Assembly (NCBI GenBank): GCA_014898415.1
Contig: RCTD01000002.1
Location: forward strand, 1,860,001-1,924,000
DNA from: Stromatinia cepivora
Lineage: Eukaryota; Ascomycota; Leotiomycetes; Helotiales; Sclerotiniaceae
Direction: 5' to 3'
Length of the DNA stretch: 64,000 nucleotides
Of the stretch, positions 38,733-50,525 are shown in pieces. Below the pieces are notes generated by a model, which did not search any database, was not told the DNA's origin, and saw only the letters and a program-made list of their open reading frames with translations. Position 1 is the first letter of the stretch. Each line of letters begins with the position of its first letter. The position numbers and the translations under genes were made by a program.

Positions 38733-41050
38733 ATGATTTCCCCAATCACGGCAGGATTGGCATTGTTCACAGTGGCGAACGGTGCCAAAATTACTCAGAG
38801 GAACCTACAAGCTAATCTGGTAGGCCGAGGAGTTCCAGCAAACGCAACCGGGGTAAAAACTCTCGTTACACCTCAAAACATAACAATTCGTTATAAGGAG
38901 CCTGGGAAGGAAGGTGTATGTGAGACCACGCCCGGCGTAAAGTCGTACTCCGGGTATATCGACCTTGATGCGTACGTGAATCCTGGCACTTGACACTTCA
39001 TGAGAATTGCAGTCACGGCATGCTAAACGATTTCAGCAACTCACACACCTTCTTTTGGTTCTTTGAAGCCCGAAACGACCCTGCAAATGCACCCATCACT
39101 CTCTGGTTGAATGGTGGACCAGGTTCCGATTCCATGTATGGTCTCTTCGATGGTATGCAGCGATTTGAATAATGCCATAGATACAAGCTGACATTGCCAG
39201 AACTGGGTCCTTGCAATGTTACGGAAGACCTACTCACTGAGTTGAATCCTCATTCATTTTCTGAACATTCAAATTTATTGTTTCTTTCTCAACCTCTGGG
39301 CGTTGGATTTTCATATGGATCAGAAGGTGTTGGGAGTCTGAACCCATGTAAGTCGATCAGTGCCTCATCCATGAAGATTACTGATTCCAGTAACAGACAA
39401 TGGCGTCTATGAAGATGCTTCCTTTGCTGGGCCACAGGGCAGGTATCCTGTCATCAATGCGACAGCTCTTGATACTACAGACCTCGCGGCTGTGGCCGCG
39501 TGGCACGTTCTGTAAGGAATATTTATTCTTCGCTCTGGTGACATGGAAACTAGTTGTCTATGCTTCAATATTCTGGGTTTTTCCTCTGTCTTTCTCAGTC
39601 TATTGTATAAATTGTACAAGTGACGTAGCTCAGTGCTAATTTTTCATAGACAAGGATTCCTTGGTGGTTTACCCCAACTTGACCCAACTGTCAATCTTAC
39701 CACGAAGAAGGAGTTCAACCTATGGACAGAGTCTTACGGTGGCCACTATGGTCCCGCTTTCTACAAGTACTTCTATGATAGAAACCAGGAAATCGCAAAT
39801 GGTACCATTACAGGTGTCCAGCTAGAGTTCAACACTCTTGGTGTCATCAATGGTATCATTGACGAATACATTCAAGCACCATTGTGAGTCAGAAATATGA
39901 GTAGTTGTCTAAAATAACCAACATCTGCTAATGATGTGAACGAATAGTTATCCCGAATTCGCCGTAAACAATACATATGGCATCAAGGCTTATAACGACA
40001 CAGGTATTTAACACCTAATAGAACATTTATTGTCCGTACTAATTCATTAGTCTACAACTTTGCGAAATTTGCTCTGAATATGGGTAATGGCTGCCTTGAC
40101 CAGATCGGCTTTTGCAGATACTTAAACTTGACATCGCTCGCCGATAAAGCAATATGCACTAAAGCCGCGAATATCTGCAGAGATACCGTGGAAGGAGTTT
40201 ACTATACGTTTGGAGAACGAGGAACCTACGATATTAGACATCCTTCTGGTTCGTTTCTTTGATTGCCGCATTCTCAATCCCATTTTCCTAGTTTTCAAGA
40301 GCAACTATGATGTGCTCTGAGCTAACAATGTTTTTTCAGCTGATCCAACTCCACCAAACTACTTTATAGATTTCCTAAACTTAGCTTCTACCCAGAATGC
40401 TTTGGGAGTCAACCTAAATTACAGTCAGGCCTTTAATTCGGATGTTTACTACGCTTTCCAGCAGACTGGAGATTTCGTTTATCCAACATTCATGGAGGAT
40501 CTAGAATACTTACTTGAAAAGGACGTTCGAGTATCGCTAATCTACGGTGATGCGGATTATATTTGCAATGTAAGTTCAGCCCGAAGATTAAGAAATCCAA
40601 GCTAACACAACTAGTGGTTCGGAGGAGAAGCCATTTCTTTGGCCGCGAAATACACCCACAGCGCCGAATTTGCGGCAGCAGGTTATGCTCCTTTCATGGT
40701 TGATGGAACGGAGTACGGAGAAGTGAGACAGTACGGAAATTTCAGTTTCTTGAGAGTCTATGAAGCAGGTAAGTCATCTTCCTATACTGATCTATCCCCT
40801 GCCCTTGATTTACTTACTAACTTTTATGAAAGGCCACATGGTACCTTACTACCAGCCAGTAGCAAGTTTGGAAATTTTCAGGCGTACATTACTCAACCTC
40901 GACATCGCGAATGGAAAATCGAGGATTACCAGTAACTACTCAAGCCCAGGTACCCCTTCAGCGACCCACACTGAAGCTTTTGTTGCTTTGCCATCACCGA
41001 CCCCAGATGATAGTACGGCAGATGCTGGGCTACCTAACTGGCAAAGATAG
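38733..41050 (+). CDS. Secreted serine carboxypeptidase (peptidase family S10)
   Basis: Exopeptidase removing C-terminal residues, probably secreted or vacuolar. There are ten exons: 38,733-38,971; 39,037-39,152; 39,201-39,347; 39,397-39,511; 39,650-39,883; 39,948-40,003; 40,051-40,248; 40,340-40,569; 40,615-40,768; 40,833-41,050. They encode 568 residues. An N-terminal hydrophobic signal (residues about 1-18) is followed by YSGYIDLDA and then [14 protein letters not shown], typical of S10. [11 protein letters not shown] is the oxyanion-hole segment. The catalytic triad is Ser234 in [10 protein letters not shown], Asp in GDADYICN (about 439-441) and His498 in GHMVPYYQP. There are several Asn-X-Ser/Thr sites. 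Intron 3 has two AG acceptors six bases apart. Only the second keeps the frame; the first would create an immediate TAA. The Ser/Thr/Pro-rich tail after about residue 535 is short, without a GPI signal. Confidence 0.94.
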
Positions 41051-41680
41051 AGGAGGGATCTCTGTCGAAAGCACAATTGCTACCAAGGATCCTTGTATCG
41101 GGAAGTGCATGCAGGTCACATGTTGACGATCAATTGCTTTCATGAACTACTCGAGTAAATACAAATATATTTTCAAGACATTATAAAAACTTTATGGAAA
41201 ATCGACTGTGAAATATTTCCAAAATTTAACCTCCTAAACAAACAGATGTAATTGCATAAAATATTTAAATTAATTAATTAGTAGTTACGGAGCATATAAA
41301 AGACAACTGAATGCCTAAGCCTAATTAGACAATATATCAGCAGGGTTCTATCATTAGAGTACCTCAAAATTGAATATAGGTTATTGAACCCTGAATATAT
41401 AAATACAATAACCTAATTAAATTAAACCTTTCAATTAACCAGACCATTCAATTGGCCCATGGATCCTTCTAAATGGAAATTCCTAGATTCTTTAGATTCT
41501 CGCTTGCGTCGCGGTTCCCCAAACGCGTCAACCTCATGCATACAAATCTCCCTACCTCCACTCCCTTTTACTCCCCAATTCATTTTATCTGCACAGAAAT
41601 CGGCATTTCTGTTGCGGGGGACTCATTTTCCATTACCCATTCTTCAATCATATGTTCACTTGGTATGAGTATTCATTAAT
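41051..41680. other. Intergenic, AT-rich, upstream of homeodomain gene
   Basis: About 630 bp with a locally AT-rich core (41,160-41,450). Short overlapping open frames at 41,459-41,680 are not in frame with the downstream gene or are stopped before it. It probably contains the 3' end of the carboxypeptidase transcript and the homeodomain gene leader. Confidence 0.45.
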
Positions 41681-43738
41681 ATGGACGACGCGACTCTACC
41701 CCCGATATCTCCACCCCTCCCTGAACCTCACAGTCAAACTGACTTCAACCCTCTGCCTAAATCTATTGATCCCAAAAGCCAACCTCAACTTGGACTCCAA
41801 GCCGAATCTGGACCTGGGACCTCTACCTGCCCAGACATTAACGAGGAAGCCGAGCCAGCCAACTCTTCCCACGATCCCACCGCAACTCTTCCTCTAAAAG
41901 AAGAGATTCTTGACCATGAAGGGAAATTGGAGAGTGGGAAGCAGAAAAGGAAACGAACTAGGTACGTTCAAATGACCAGGCCTTAAGCAGCCAATTGTCG
42001 AAAATCTTTGATCCAAACTCGGGGTGTTTGCTCTATTATGTATAATAGCAAAGTTGTGTGCTGACAAGTCTGAATCTACAGCCCGGAAGACCAGGCATTT
42101 CTGGAAGCCCAATACAAGGAAAACCCGAAGCCGAATAAAGCAGCGCGTGCGGAAATCGTCAAGAGTGTTAGGTTAAATGAGAAAGAGGTTCAGGTATGGT
42201 TACTGCTGAATTGCTGCTGTACGTTATGACAAGACGCGTCTGGACTGACTGGCGGATCTTTCTAGATATGGTTTCAAAATCGTCGCCAAATCAATCGAAG
42301 AAAGTCGCGTCCACTTCTCCCACATGAGATTGCAGCCTTTGGTCTTGGCATAAATCCTTTGTCTTCTGATCCTGCATCCGCAGTCAGCTATAGTAGCAGC
42401 CAGGAAACAGAGGAGCAAAACGAATCTTTTCCGCCACACGAGCCGTTAGACATACTCGATAACGAAGAGGAGACAAGACTTGCACAGGACGTTCAACAAC
42501 TGCCACATGAAACGACTCCAATTATTAAACCTACAGAAATAATTACGGAAAGGGCTGAAGATTTAAAAACGGAAATCAAACCCAATACACTTGTCTCAGA
42601 GACCTTCACGAAGGAAACTCGCTCTCAATCTGTTTCGGAAGCCTTATCCCAGTCTTTTTCCGCCACACCTGGATACTTGGCCAATCGTTGGAATAACGTG
42701 AACCCGTTTTCAACCCCTGTTACTGCTCAAAGTGTCATGTTCACAACTCCTGCCATGTAAATAATCCTACTTTAACCCCTCTATCACCGATGAGCTACTG
42801 ACAAGGTTGCTCCTAGTTCTCGACCAGTTTTCCCATCATCTTGTCCTGAGAGGATCACAACAGATACGACCCCTACATCTCGTGTGCGTCTCTCAACTGG
42901 CCTCGATGGTAGAGCGGAATTAGTCGAAGGAGAAATCACCCCTCCTCGCCCACCTCCTGAACGGCCCACATCATCTTTGTCAAGTGTCATTCCGCTGAAG
43001 CGCATGCGAAGCTTACAACGTAGCCGCAGTGCTTTGCCTCTCGGATCTTCATCTTTCGGTGGCCCTTTTATGCCCCGTTTACCAAGCGGTCGCTCGCGTG
43101 ATGCACGAACATGGGAATTTTGTGCTGAAGGAGAGCCTCGTGATGAACTCACAACTCAGGCTGAAAATGAGTCCAATGGTTCAGCGATCGCAGCTATTAG
43201 TCTTATCCGCTCGACTAGTGGCGGTGCTTTGAAGTCCAACCCTAGCAAAAGAAACACGCCATCTCGATCGAATCCTCAGGGAAAGAGGCCTAAGATGGGT
43301 CGTGCTTCATCAAGTGTTGCGAGAATGCAAAGCGGGTTCAAGAAACAGAGACAGCCTGCTAATGACAAAGATCCATTGATGAGATCTCCATCAGGGGACT
43401 CGGACAAGGAGAATTGGATACCACATCAAAACGGCGCAAACACACGTCGACGACCTGCTCATATGAGAAAAGAGATTGAGATACAGCCGAAAGGAATTCT
43501 CCAAGACAATCTTAATATTCCTACTCATGCAGACTCCGGCGTTAATGGTAATAAACGAAGAAAGAGCGCACATGCTGAACCTCAGGTTTACGAGGATGCA
43601 GAAGCTAGTGTGGAGACCCCCAAAGCCCCTGATGATGACGTTCAGCGTTTTATGCGAGGCTCGGCGAGCCCGAGTAAGAAGGATGATGTCGACTGTATAC
43701 AAGGACTTCTATCACTGAGTCAAGGGAATTGGCGGTGA
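41681..43738 (+). CDS. Homeodomain transcription factor, Yox1-like
   Basis: Nuclear DNA-binding regulator. There are four exons: 41,681-41,961; 42,082-42,193; 42,266-42,756; 42,817-43,738. They encode 601 residues. A Pro-rich acidic N-terminus precedes the homeodomain at about 87-148, entered by KQKRKRTS. It has helix 1 text EDQAFLEAQYKENPKP and the recognition helix EVQIWFQNRRQINRRKSRP, where the WFQNRR core is intact and begins at the exon 2/3 junction. The rest is low-complexity Ser/Pro/Glu-rich sequence with many SP/TP dipeptides, suggesting phosphorylation. The NPKP and RRQ..RRKSRPL pattern resembles Yox1/Yhp1-type fungal homeodomains, which in yeasts repress cell-cycle promoters. That assignment is by recall of family features and is moderate. 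The intron 3 acceptor was chosen at CCTAG, which alone restores frame. Confidence 0.88.
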
Positions 43739-44389
43739 TCAGGATCCTGCACGGTCAATGATACGAGAAATGAATGTAATGATTCGGAGTCTTACCGGGG
43801 CTTGGTCGTTTGGGCACTGGTCAGTTTTGGGAAAGGCAAATAGAATTGGTGTAACGGTGTGGTGTATGATTATTATTTTTGGGTTTTCTACCATGGGAAG
43901 ATGCGAAAAATGTTGAGTTAATGGGAACAAATTTATGGTGCGAATTTACCTACTTGCGTGAGTAAGTGCTTTTGTGGATTGTTATTTTTGAAGCCTTGAC
44001 AGAGGAATTGGGATGGGTTTTGACCTGCTATCTGAGGCATTGTCATTTGTTTATTTTGACAGTCATTGAGACAATCCCCTTTTTGAATTAAGCGAACACA
44101 ATCCATCGAGTTGCAATAGTAATAAAACTACTATTATTTGATCATATTCAGACACTAGTCATGTCATTGGCTCTATTAAATTCTCATGCCATCGCCTCAA
44201 GACCTTGTGATCCCTTTCCCATTCACTATGTATGGTGCAATAAGTATTTTAATTTCCTTTTGATTTCTTTCTGATCCCATGCCAACCCATCAGCTTAACA
44301 ACGACATAATATCTTCCTAGTTCTTCAACCAGCTTCTATTTATCAGAACAATTTCTGGCATATTGGGTACAACAAACAACACCCTTACA
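43739..44389. other. Intergenic, no gene seen
   Basis: Ordinary intergenic sequence holding the 3' end of the homeodomain gene and the upstream region of the next gene. No convincing frames or motifs. Confidence 0.45.
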
Positions 44390-46180
44390 ATGCCACACAT
44401 TTCTGGGATACAAGCACCACTGCAAGAACTTCGGGCTCTGGATTCTTACATTGATGTTGATTTTGCCCAACTTTTCAATTCTTCTGTCTCTATTTCTGAT
44501 GACAAATCTGAAATCAAAGGAGTAATTGACAAACCTGGGTCACATTCTGGTGATGGAGATGAAATTGATACTAATATTTCTGTGGAGCATGAGGTCATTG
44601 TTGACAATGAGGAAGAGATTGATCCTCTTACCGTTATCATAAAACCATTTATTTTAACACCAGAACCATCACTTTCCAGTTCCAGTTCCAGTTCCAGATC
44701 TAGCTTTATGTCTGCCAGTACGACTCCAAGTCTGAAAGTGGATAACACAGCTCAAACTGTAGTCATTTCTGGCGGTGGACATAAAAAGGTCACATCTGAC
44801 AGCACTATAGTCCCAGATATCGACAGTCTTCAGCGCCTACACAAAAGAGAGATCTGCAACCAAAGTAACAACATTACCAGACCCAGCACCCCTTCCGCAA
44901 AGCCGATAATCCACATTCCTACAACCCGCATTGAACTTCGAGCACTCTACGAAAAGTTCCCCGATATCTGTCCCAACATTCCCGCACCCCCGCCCGCTTT
45001 CTTCAACCGAGAATTCAACGAGAAAACTTATCTGGAAAGCGTACGATCGCCCCCAGCCTCACCGCGCAAATATGGCCAACCAGATTCACATCGTCTCGCC
45101 GAATCTTTCGCCTCCAGAACACCTCTCCCGATAAAAGTGAACATGCATCCCAGAACGGTAAAGGAGAGTCTGCGAGAATGGTATCAAATGGAAGGATTTA
45201 TGGCCAAATGTCGACGGGACGAGGAACTCAATCCCTATCCACATCTAAATCTGAATTCGGGATGGAACCGCGCACGGGTACAGGGAGAACAATGGCATGA
45301 TAATTTTTCTCCGTGGCGGAAACCTAATGAGAAGATTTTGGATGTGGTACAGATGCAAGAGCAATTTTCGAGGTTTTCGTGGAGTGGACAGGTTGATTCG
45401 ATTGTGGTTGATGGGGGGTTATCTAAGGGGGATTTTGAGGGGATTTTTGAGGGGCTGGATGCGGAGAGGGAGAGGATGGAGGGACGAGGTCAGAAGAGAA
45501 CGCCTGGTGCGTGGTGGGGGAGGAGGAAGAGCGTTTTTTATGATATGAAGGGGAGAGGGTTTAGAGAGGAGGTTTTTATTAAAAATTGTCTGATTTGGGA
45601 TGGGGTGAAGGCTTGGGCTGCTAAGAATATTGATTTCGAATATGGAAAATTGAAGCGGAAAATCGATCAAGTGGAGGAATTGGCTATGAAAGCAGGTGAT
45701 GCGAAAATGACACCGATCCAGGAACCTATACCAAAGAGAATGAAAACACATCGACGAATCGCACAAGTAATGAGCGCAGCATGGCGTTCCAAACGCCGAA
45801 ACCAGGAAAAGAAAGCCGGGCGATGGACCGATGGGACACGGTTGCAAAATCGTATGTGGTTGGAATTCCATTGGGTATTAGATGCGCCAGATTATCATGA
45901 TCGGCGGTTTTTCGATACGAGAGATTGGTCGCGGATATTTGCTGAGAGGGGTTGGCCGGGTGTTACGAAACATCGGGTTTGGGCCGAGTTTTATCATGGG
46001 TGGGGTCCGTTGCAGAGTTGGTTGTTTAGATATACGTTGGCGGTGCAGAGACAGTATAGGATGTTTAGGGAGGGGCAGCAGAGGAGACAGAGGGAGTGGG
46101 CGGGAGGGAATTGGAATGGAAATGGGAATGGGAATGAGATGATGGATTCGAGGTATGGGTATGTTGGGTATTATGGATGA
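44390..46180 (+). CDS. Uncharacterised 596-residue protein with Trp-rich basic C-terminal half
   Basis: A single uninterrupted frame. The first ATG is at 44,390; the open frame extends 27 bp upstream but only from a TTG. I do not recognise the family. Residues about 1-150 are acidic and Ser/Thr-rich with a Ser run (after PEPSL, near 100-115), likely disordered. A middle segment has RIELRALYEKFPDICPNIPAPP. The C-terminal half is rich in Trp, Arg and Lys (for example REWYQMEGFMAKCRRDEELN, WLEFHWVLDAPDYHDRRFF, WAEFYHGWGPLQSWLFRY) and looks folded. The end is Gly/Asn repeats. No signal peptide or membrane segment. Antisense frames overlap it but carry no known motif. The conserved-looking aromatic blocks argue for a real gene; function unknown. 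Confidence 0.75.
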   Translation: MPHISGIQAPLQELRALDSYIDVDFAQLFNSSVSISDDKSEIKGVIDKPGSHSGDGDEIDTNISVEHEVIVDNEEEIDPLTVIIKPFILTPEPSLSSSSSSSRSSFMSASTTPSLKVDNTAQTVVISGGGHKKVTSDSTIVPDIDSLQRLHKREICNQSNNITRPSTPSAKPIIHIPTTRIELRALYEKFPDICPNIPAPPPAFFNREFNEKTYLESVRSPPASPRKYGQPDSHRLAESFASRTPLPIKVNMHPRTVKESLREWYQMEGFMAKCRRDEELNPYPHLNLNSGWNRARVQGEQWHDNFSPWRKPNEKILDVVQMQEQFSRFSWSGQVDSIVVDGGLSKGDFEGIFEGLDAERERMEGRGQKRTPGAWWGRRKSVFYDMKGRGFREEVFIKNCLIWDGVKAWAAKNIDFEYGKLKRKIDQVEELAMKAGDAKMTPIQEPIPKRMKTHRRIAQVMSAAWRSKRRNQEKKAGRWTDGTRLQNRMWLEFHWVLDAPDYHDRRFFDTRDWSRIFAERGWPGVTKHRVWAEFYHGWGPLQSWLFRYTLAVQRQYRMFREGQQRRQREWAGGNWNGNGNGNEMMDSRYGYVGYYG

Positions 46181-49100
46181 AAATCATGGAATGGTGGTGA
46201 CTGGATTGGGATAGTTTGATTATTTGGAGGATTTGAAATTTCTGGGATAATACAGCGATTAGGTTGTGTCTAATCATTCTCATGAAGTGGGACAATGGCG
46301 CGTTTGAAATGTGGAGTATCTAATAGTTTGGCGCAGTTCGAGGATTTTCCTGGCATGAAAGGGGGTTTCGACAGATTTATTGGGTAATCGGTGGTCTTTT
46401 CTTAATATCACGTTGGTAACAATTCAAGAAAACACTTTCATCAATATTGCGGTAGAAAAGCAGTGATGGTCATACACTAGTGTGAAATCTCAAAATTGAG
46501 AAGAGCGTCATATGACTCCTATTTGCGAGTTCAAAGTGATCTAGCGGCGACCAGATGAAGAATATCAAAATGCAGATTCAACAGAAATTTTCAATTAATC
46601 GTTCTGTGGAGTATGTTGTGATGATCGCCCTATTAGCACTGTGCTCACCCTGAAGTAAGAATCTTATATATCTCGTTGATTTATCCATTATTGAAAATCA
46701 ATGCTTATTCCGACGTGGTTTGATAAATAATGATGGATGGGGCTTATAAGATGTATAAAATCTATGCCAATTCCACCTTCAATGAAGAAGTTGAGCAATC
46801 GATGTCTAGAGGAATAAAATTGGAGGAGAATCTCAACCACGCTGGCGTAATGATCGTACGAAAGGTCTTGTTTTCTGGATCTGACATGACTTTCAGGCAG
46901 TATCTAGACGAAAACATTTGAAGAAATGCATCCATCCTCGCCACTATTAACAGAGCATTGTTTGTTGCTTTTCTTTCATCATATATATTGTTAGTATAGA
47001 AATTATGGAACCTTCAAACCCGGTATACCTTCTTCCATCTTGCACAAGCAGAGCCAAGGGCTACGTCCGATACTTCCTTCCATTCGAGCTGGGTTCTAAT
47101 ATAAGCAAGCAGTGGAATTCTTCGTCATCACATCAGCACTTGATGTAATGTAAAGTCTACTCCCGTGCTACGAAGATTGCCGTATCTGAATGTTACACTA
47201 TAGTGGTATGTAGAGATGTAGATGACAAAGTTATGGGGCCGCATCCGCAGCTGTTCCATCGATGATGAAAACTGGAACCATAAATAGAGCAGAAAGATTT
47301 GGCAAGTTTGAAGAAGGGTCTTGAAACTAACTCATTGTTATGATGAGTGTAATGTAGTACATGAACTCATATCCGATCTCGATAATCTCGATACAGAAAA
47401 AGGGGTGCTCCGAAGCTCTAGTATTGTATTTGTAGCTATAGAGGTGTAAAGTATAACGATGTTACGAGTGAAGAGAAGTTCCTATGCCATACCAAGAGCT
47501 CAAATCAGTGCAATTTCGATCCGAGCATTTATACAGATGTATTTTGACAATGAAGAATCTCTATTCCCTGAAATGCAATCGAACCCTATCAAACATTGAG
47601 GCAAAATATCCATCCTCCCTCTAAGGGAGCGCTGTCTTGTCTCAAAAAGGATAATATTCCCATGGGCCATCACAACCAATTTATCCGATGTCCAAGGAAT
47701 CTCCACGAAACGACGCACTTTCAGCAGTGCTTTGGTGTACGGTTATAGATGTCGGGTATTCTTGATGAGATCGATGACAACCGTATCTCTTTCTTCGGCG
47801 TTGGGGTGGCGGTTGCGAGACAAGTTCATGTATTCTCACCGTAACCTGTAGATATTCCTAGATATCTCCTCGAATATGTCATAGTGTAAATACCAATTCA
47901 AAGCATGCTCACTAAGTATTATCGCCATACTAGTCCCAGTGGTTCTATATGCTTACAACCCGATGAAACTTCTCCTCAACCCTACTTCTGGGGGAATATT
48001 AAAGGTTGAAGAAAACGAGCTATAGTATCAGGACACAGTAACAAAAATCAAGCCAGACGCCGAATATTCTCTTTCATGAAATATATCTGATCACAGCCAT
48101 ATCAGGAAAATAGGCATGTCAACGCTCACTCGAACGTCCAAACTACACCAAACACCCGACTGCTGGACATCTAACCCACATGACCTTAATGTAAACTGAA
48201 CCTCCCTCTACGACTTAAATTCCCTCTCATATATGACAATCATCCACCATTCCCAATCGCACGATCTTGACGCCTCACATGCCTTGCACGAAAGACTCAT
48301 CATCGTATTCCCAGGTGATGCTATCCAAATACTCACACGCAATCAAATCACTCCTGGCTCGGATGTGCACCGGATATTGAAGCTATAAATAGGTGGACGG
48401 ACATAATGCCAATGATTCTACAGCAGTAGAATAGAAATAAAGGTGCTCGATGTCATATAGATTGAGATCTTCCACTGGAAAGCTAATTATACAGCAGAGC
48501 AGCATAGGTATCTAGTATCTAGTATCTAATAGCCATCGCAAAGCCGTTCCCGACCATCCCTAGGAAATATAATTAGAGTATTTTGCTAATTGATCAACTT
48601 TAAATAGCCAGCTGAAGATTAAACCTCTTGCAAAATTGTACAGAAATGTTACTCGTCCAGCTACCGTCGACGTGCATGTAACGGCACGGCCGCTAATTTA
48701 CAGATAGAAAAGATTTTCGGAGCAAGCAAGCAGGTTATACTTTGAGAAGTAGAATTCCCCGACCGTATCATTTATTCGGAATCGTTGTATTTAATTGGGA
48801 GTAGCGTTGTCAGGATATACGGGTTCAATATTGGTTCGGGAAGAATGATGCACCGGGACTCTCGTGATGATTGCGGAGACCCGGTTCTTGAATCTGGGGT
48901 ACGAAAATCCCTACTCGAGTATGCTATGCTCAATGTAGCAATTACCGACTGCGAGACGGAGGAGAAGAAAGACAAGAAAACCATGCGATTTGTGATGTTC
49001 ATACGAATCGACGAAATAATCCAAAAACCTTAGCTCCTGAAGAACGAAGTAACCCTATAACGTAAAAAAGCCCAGCCAGCCAAGAAATTTCCGAATATCT

Positions 49101-49424
49101 GCACGCATGCTTATTCATCCCCTTATCGAAGTAAGTACAGTAGAACTATTGTACGGAGTAACCATACGAAGTATATCCATCCGTTTCTAAACAATCATTG
49201 GCTTTTCATACGATTCAGCCATTTTGTACATGGCCACAAACAACTCATGTATCATCCAATGTGCACAATGCATCTATACGAAGAAGCTGCATATTCATCC
49301 TTCGTATAAGCCATGTACTCCATACGCCTCATTCGCAAGACCGAATTAGGACCATGATATTGGGGCTCGTTGGACTTGAAGTGCTTGTGTACTACTAATA
49401 CTTGCATTCTCCCATCCCATCCCA
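46181..49424. other. Long intergenic interval without a supported gene
   Basis: 3.2 kb with normal GC and no frame longer than about 80 codons. Short frames at 46,730-46,921 (+), 47,500-47,718 (-) and 48,772-49,033 (both strands) show no domain, no splice-linked partner and no clear coding character. The interval could contain regulatory DNA of the secreted-protein gene, a non-coding transcript, or an old decayed gene. I see no repeat borders. Confidence 0.45.
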
Positions 49425-49430
49425 TATATA
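49425..49430 (+). promoter_or_regulatory. TATA-like box of the secreted-protein gene
   Basis: TATATA, in the context CATATATAGAA, lies about 83-88 bp upstream of the ATG at 49,513. Strong TATA elements are common for inducible secreted-protein genes in fungi. Assigned on position only. Confidence 0.4.
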
Positions 49431-49512
49431 GAATTTTGAGGTGAGAATTACAAGAACTACAAGAATTGATTAATTGAGCTTCCAACATTATTCCAACATC
49501 CAACGTTAAAAT

Positions 49513-50285
49513 ATGTTTATTCCCCTTCTTTTTTCCTTATTCCTGAGCGTGGTATCATCCTCACCTCTCCTTCAGTCGGTGCAATCCGTTACACCACCAC
49601 CAGAATGCGACGTGATTCCCACATGGGAAGTGACAAATTTTATCTGGTTCAACTCCTCCCACAATCTAGATTGTGTGCATCAGGTCGACGTCCGTGAGTG
49701 TGAACCTAATACCTATCTATTTAGCATATACTTGTCACCATCCCCATCCCCATTCATCTTCATATGAAATTTTTAGAAACGCAGCTAAGAATCGATTGAA
49801 TAGCCAACGTGTGCTTCAACAGCACCCCAAATGGTCTAGTCGGCTGTGATGGAAATCTAGGCCCATGTACTGAATGCGGCGTGAATGGATGTTACACCGG
49901 CCTGCCATTACAACCAGCCGGTTATGGACCTCCTGACGACGTCAAAATATCCATCAACGTCCCTCAGGAGTATAACTATTGTGAACAAAGTAATCCGATC
50001 GGGTTCCGCCGCTACGACGTGGGGAATGGGATCGTGTTTTGCGCTGGAGTGGCGTATCGTGTTACCTTCATTGGAGATAGCAACCCGAGCTCTTCCCCAA
50101 ATATGGGTCATATTGATTATTCGCCAAATTACCAGTGGACTTGTACGAATGGAAGTCATATTCAGGGTAGTGGGAGTGTGGATTTCGAGATGGATTGTAC
50201 ATATGACTCTGGGAACAATGCAACTTGTGTCATTCCTAATGGGGACAATGTTGTTATTCCCCTTTTAGCTTATCAGATCATTTAG
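49513..50285 (+). CDS. Small secreted cysteine-rich protein, effector-like
   Basis: Two exons, 49,513-49,693 and 49,804-50,285, encode 220 residues. The N-terminus MFIPLLFSLFLSVVSSSP is a clear signal peptide (cleavage about 17-20). The mature part has 12 cysteines, an even number, including a CTECGVNGC cluster. It has several N-glycosylation sites (FNSS, NGSH, GNNAT) and no membrane anchor or GPI signal. The splice was set because exon 1 ends one base into a codon and the exon beginning CCAACGTG restores frame. I know no catalytic motif here. It resembles the broad class of secreted Cys-rich fungal proteins; whether it acts on a host is not shown by sequence. It converges on the phosphomannomutase gene with a 240 bp gap. 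Confidence 0.85.
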
Positions 50286-50525
50286 ACCACATAGGCTTAT
50301 GGAATTGATTTTCTAAAAGGAGAAAAGGGAAAGGGGACAATATCATATCGAATAAATAGTCCAATAAACCAACAATCGATATACCGCCTTTGGTTTCAAG
50401 AATATTTCCTGATTGGCAAAAGTGGGCACCGACGATAGGCAGTGAATCAATGTAATATCTTTCCTGTTTTCCCTATTCTCCCTATGTATTAACGTATATA
50501 TATCTATTATTAGAATTCCATGAAC

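Noticed and set aside
41459..41680. Upstream ATGs as a longer N-terminus for the homeodomain protein
   Set aside because: The in-frame upstream ATG at 41,459 is closed by a stop at 41,668; the others are in different frames.
42757..42816. Acceptor at ACAAG (42,801-42,805) for homeodomain intron 3
   Set aside because: It puts the long downstream frame out of phase; the CCTAG acceptor ten bases on keeps it in phase.
46730..46921. 63-codon frame starting MMDGAYKMYK
   Set aside because: Short, with an equally long antisense frame, and no domain or signal; could be chance.
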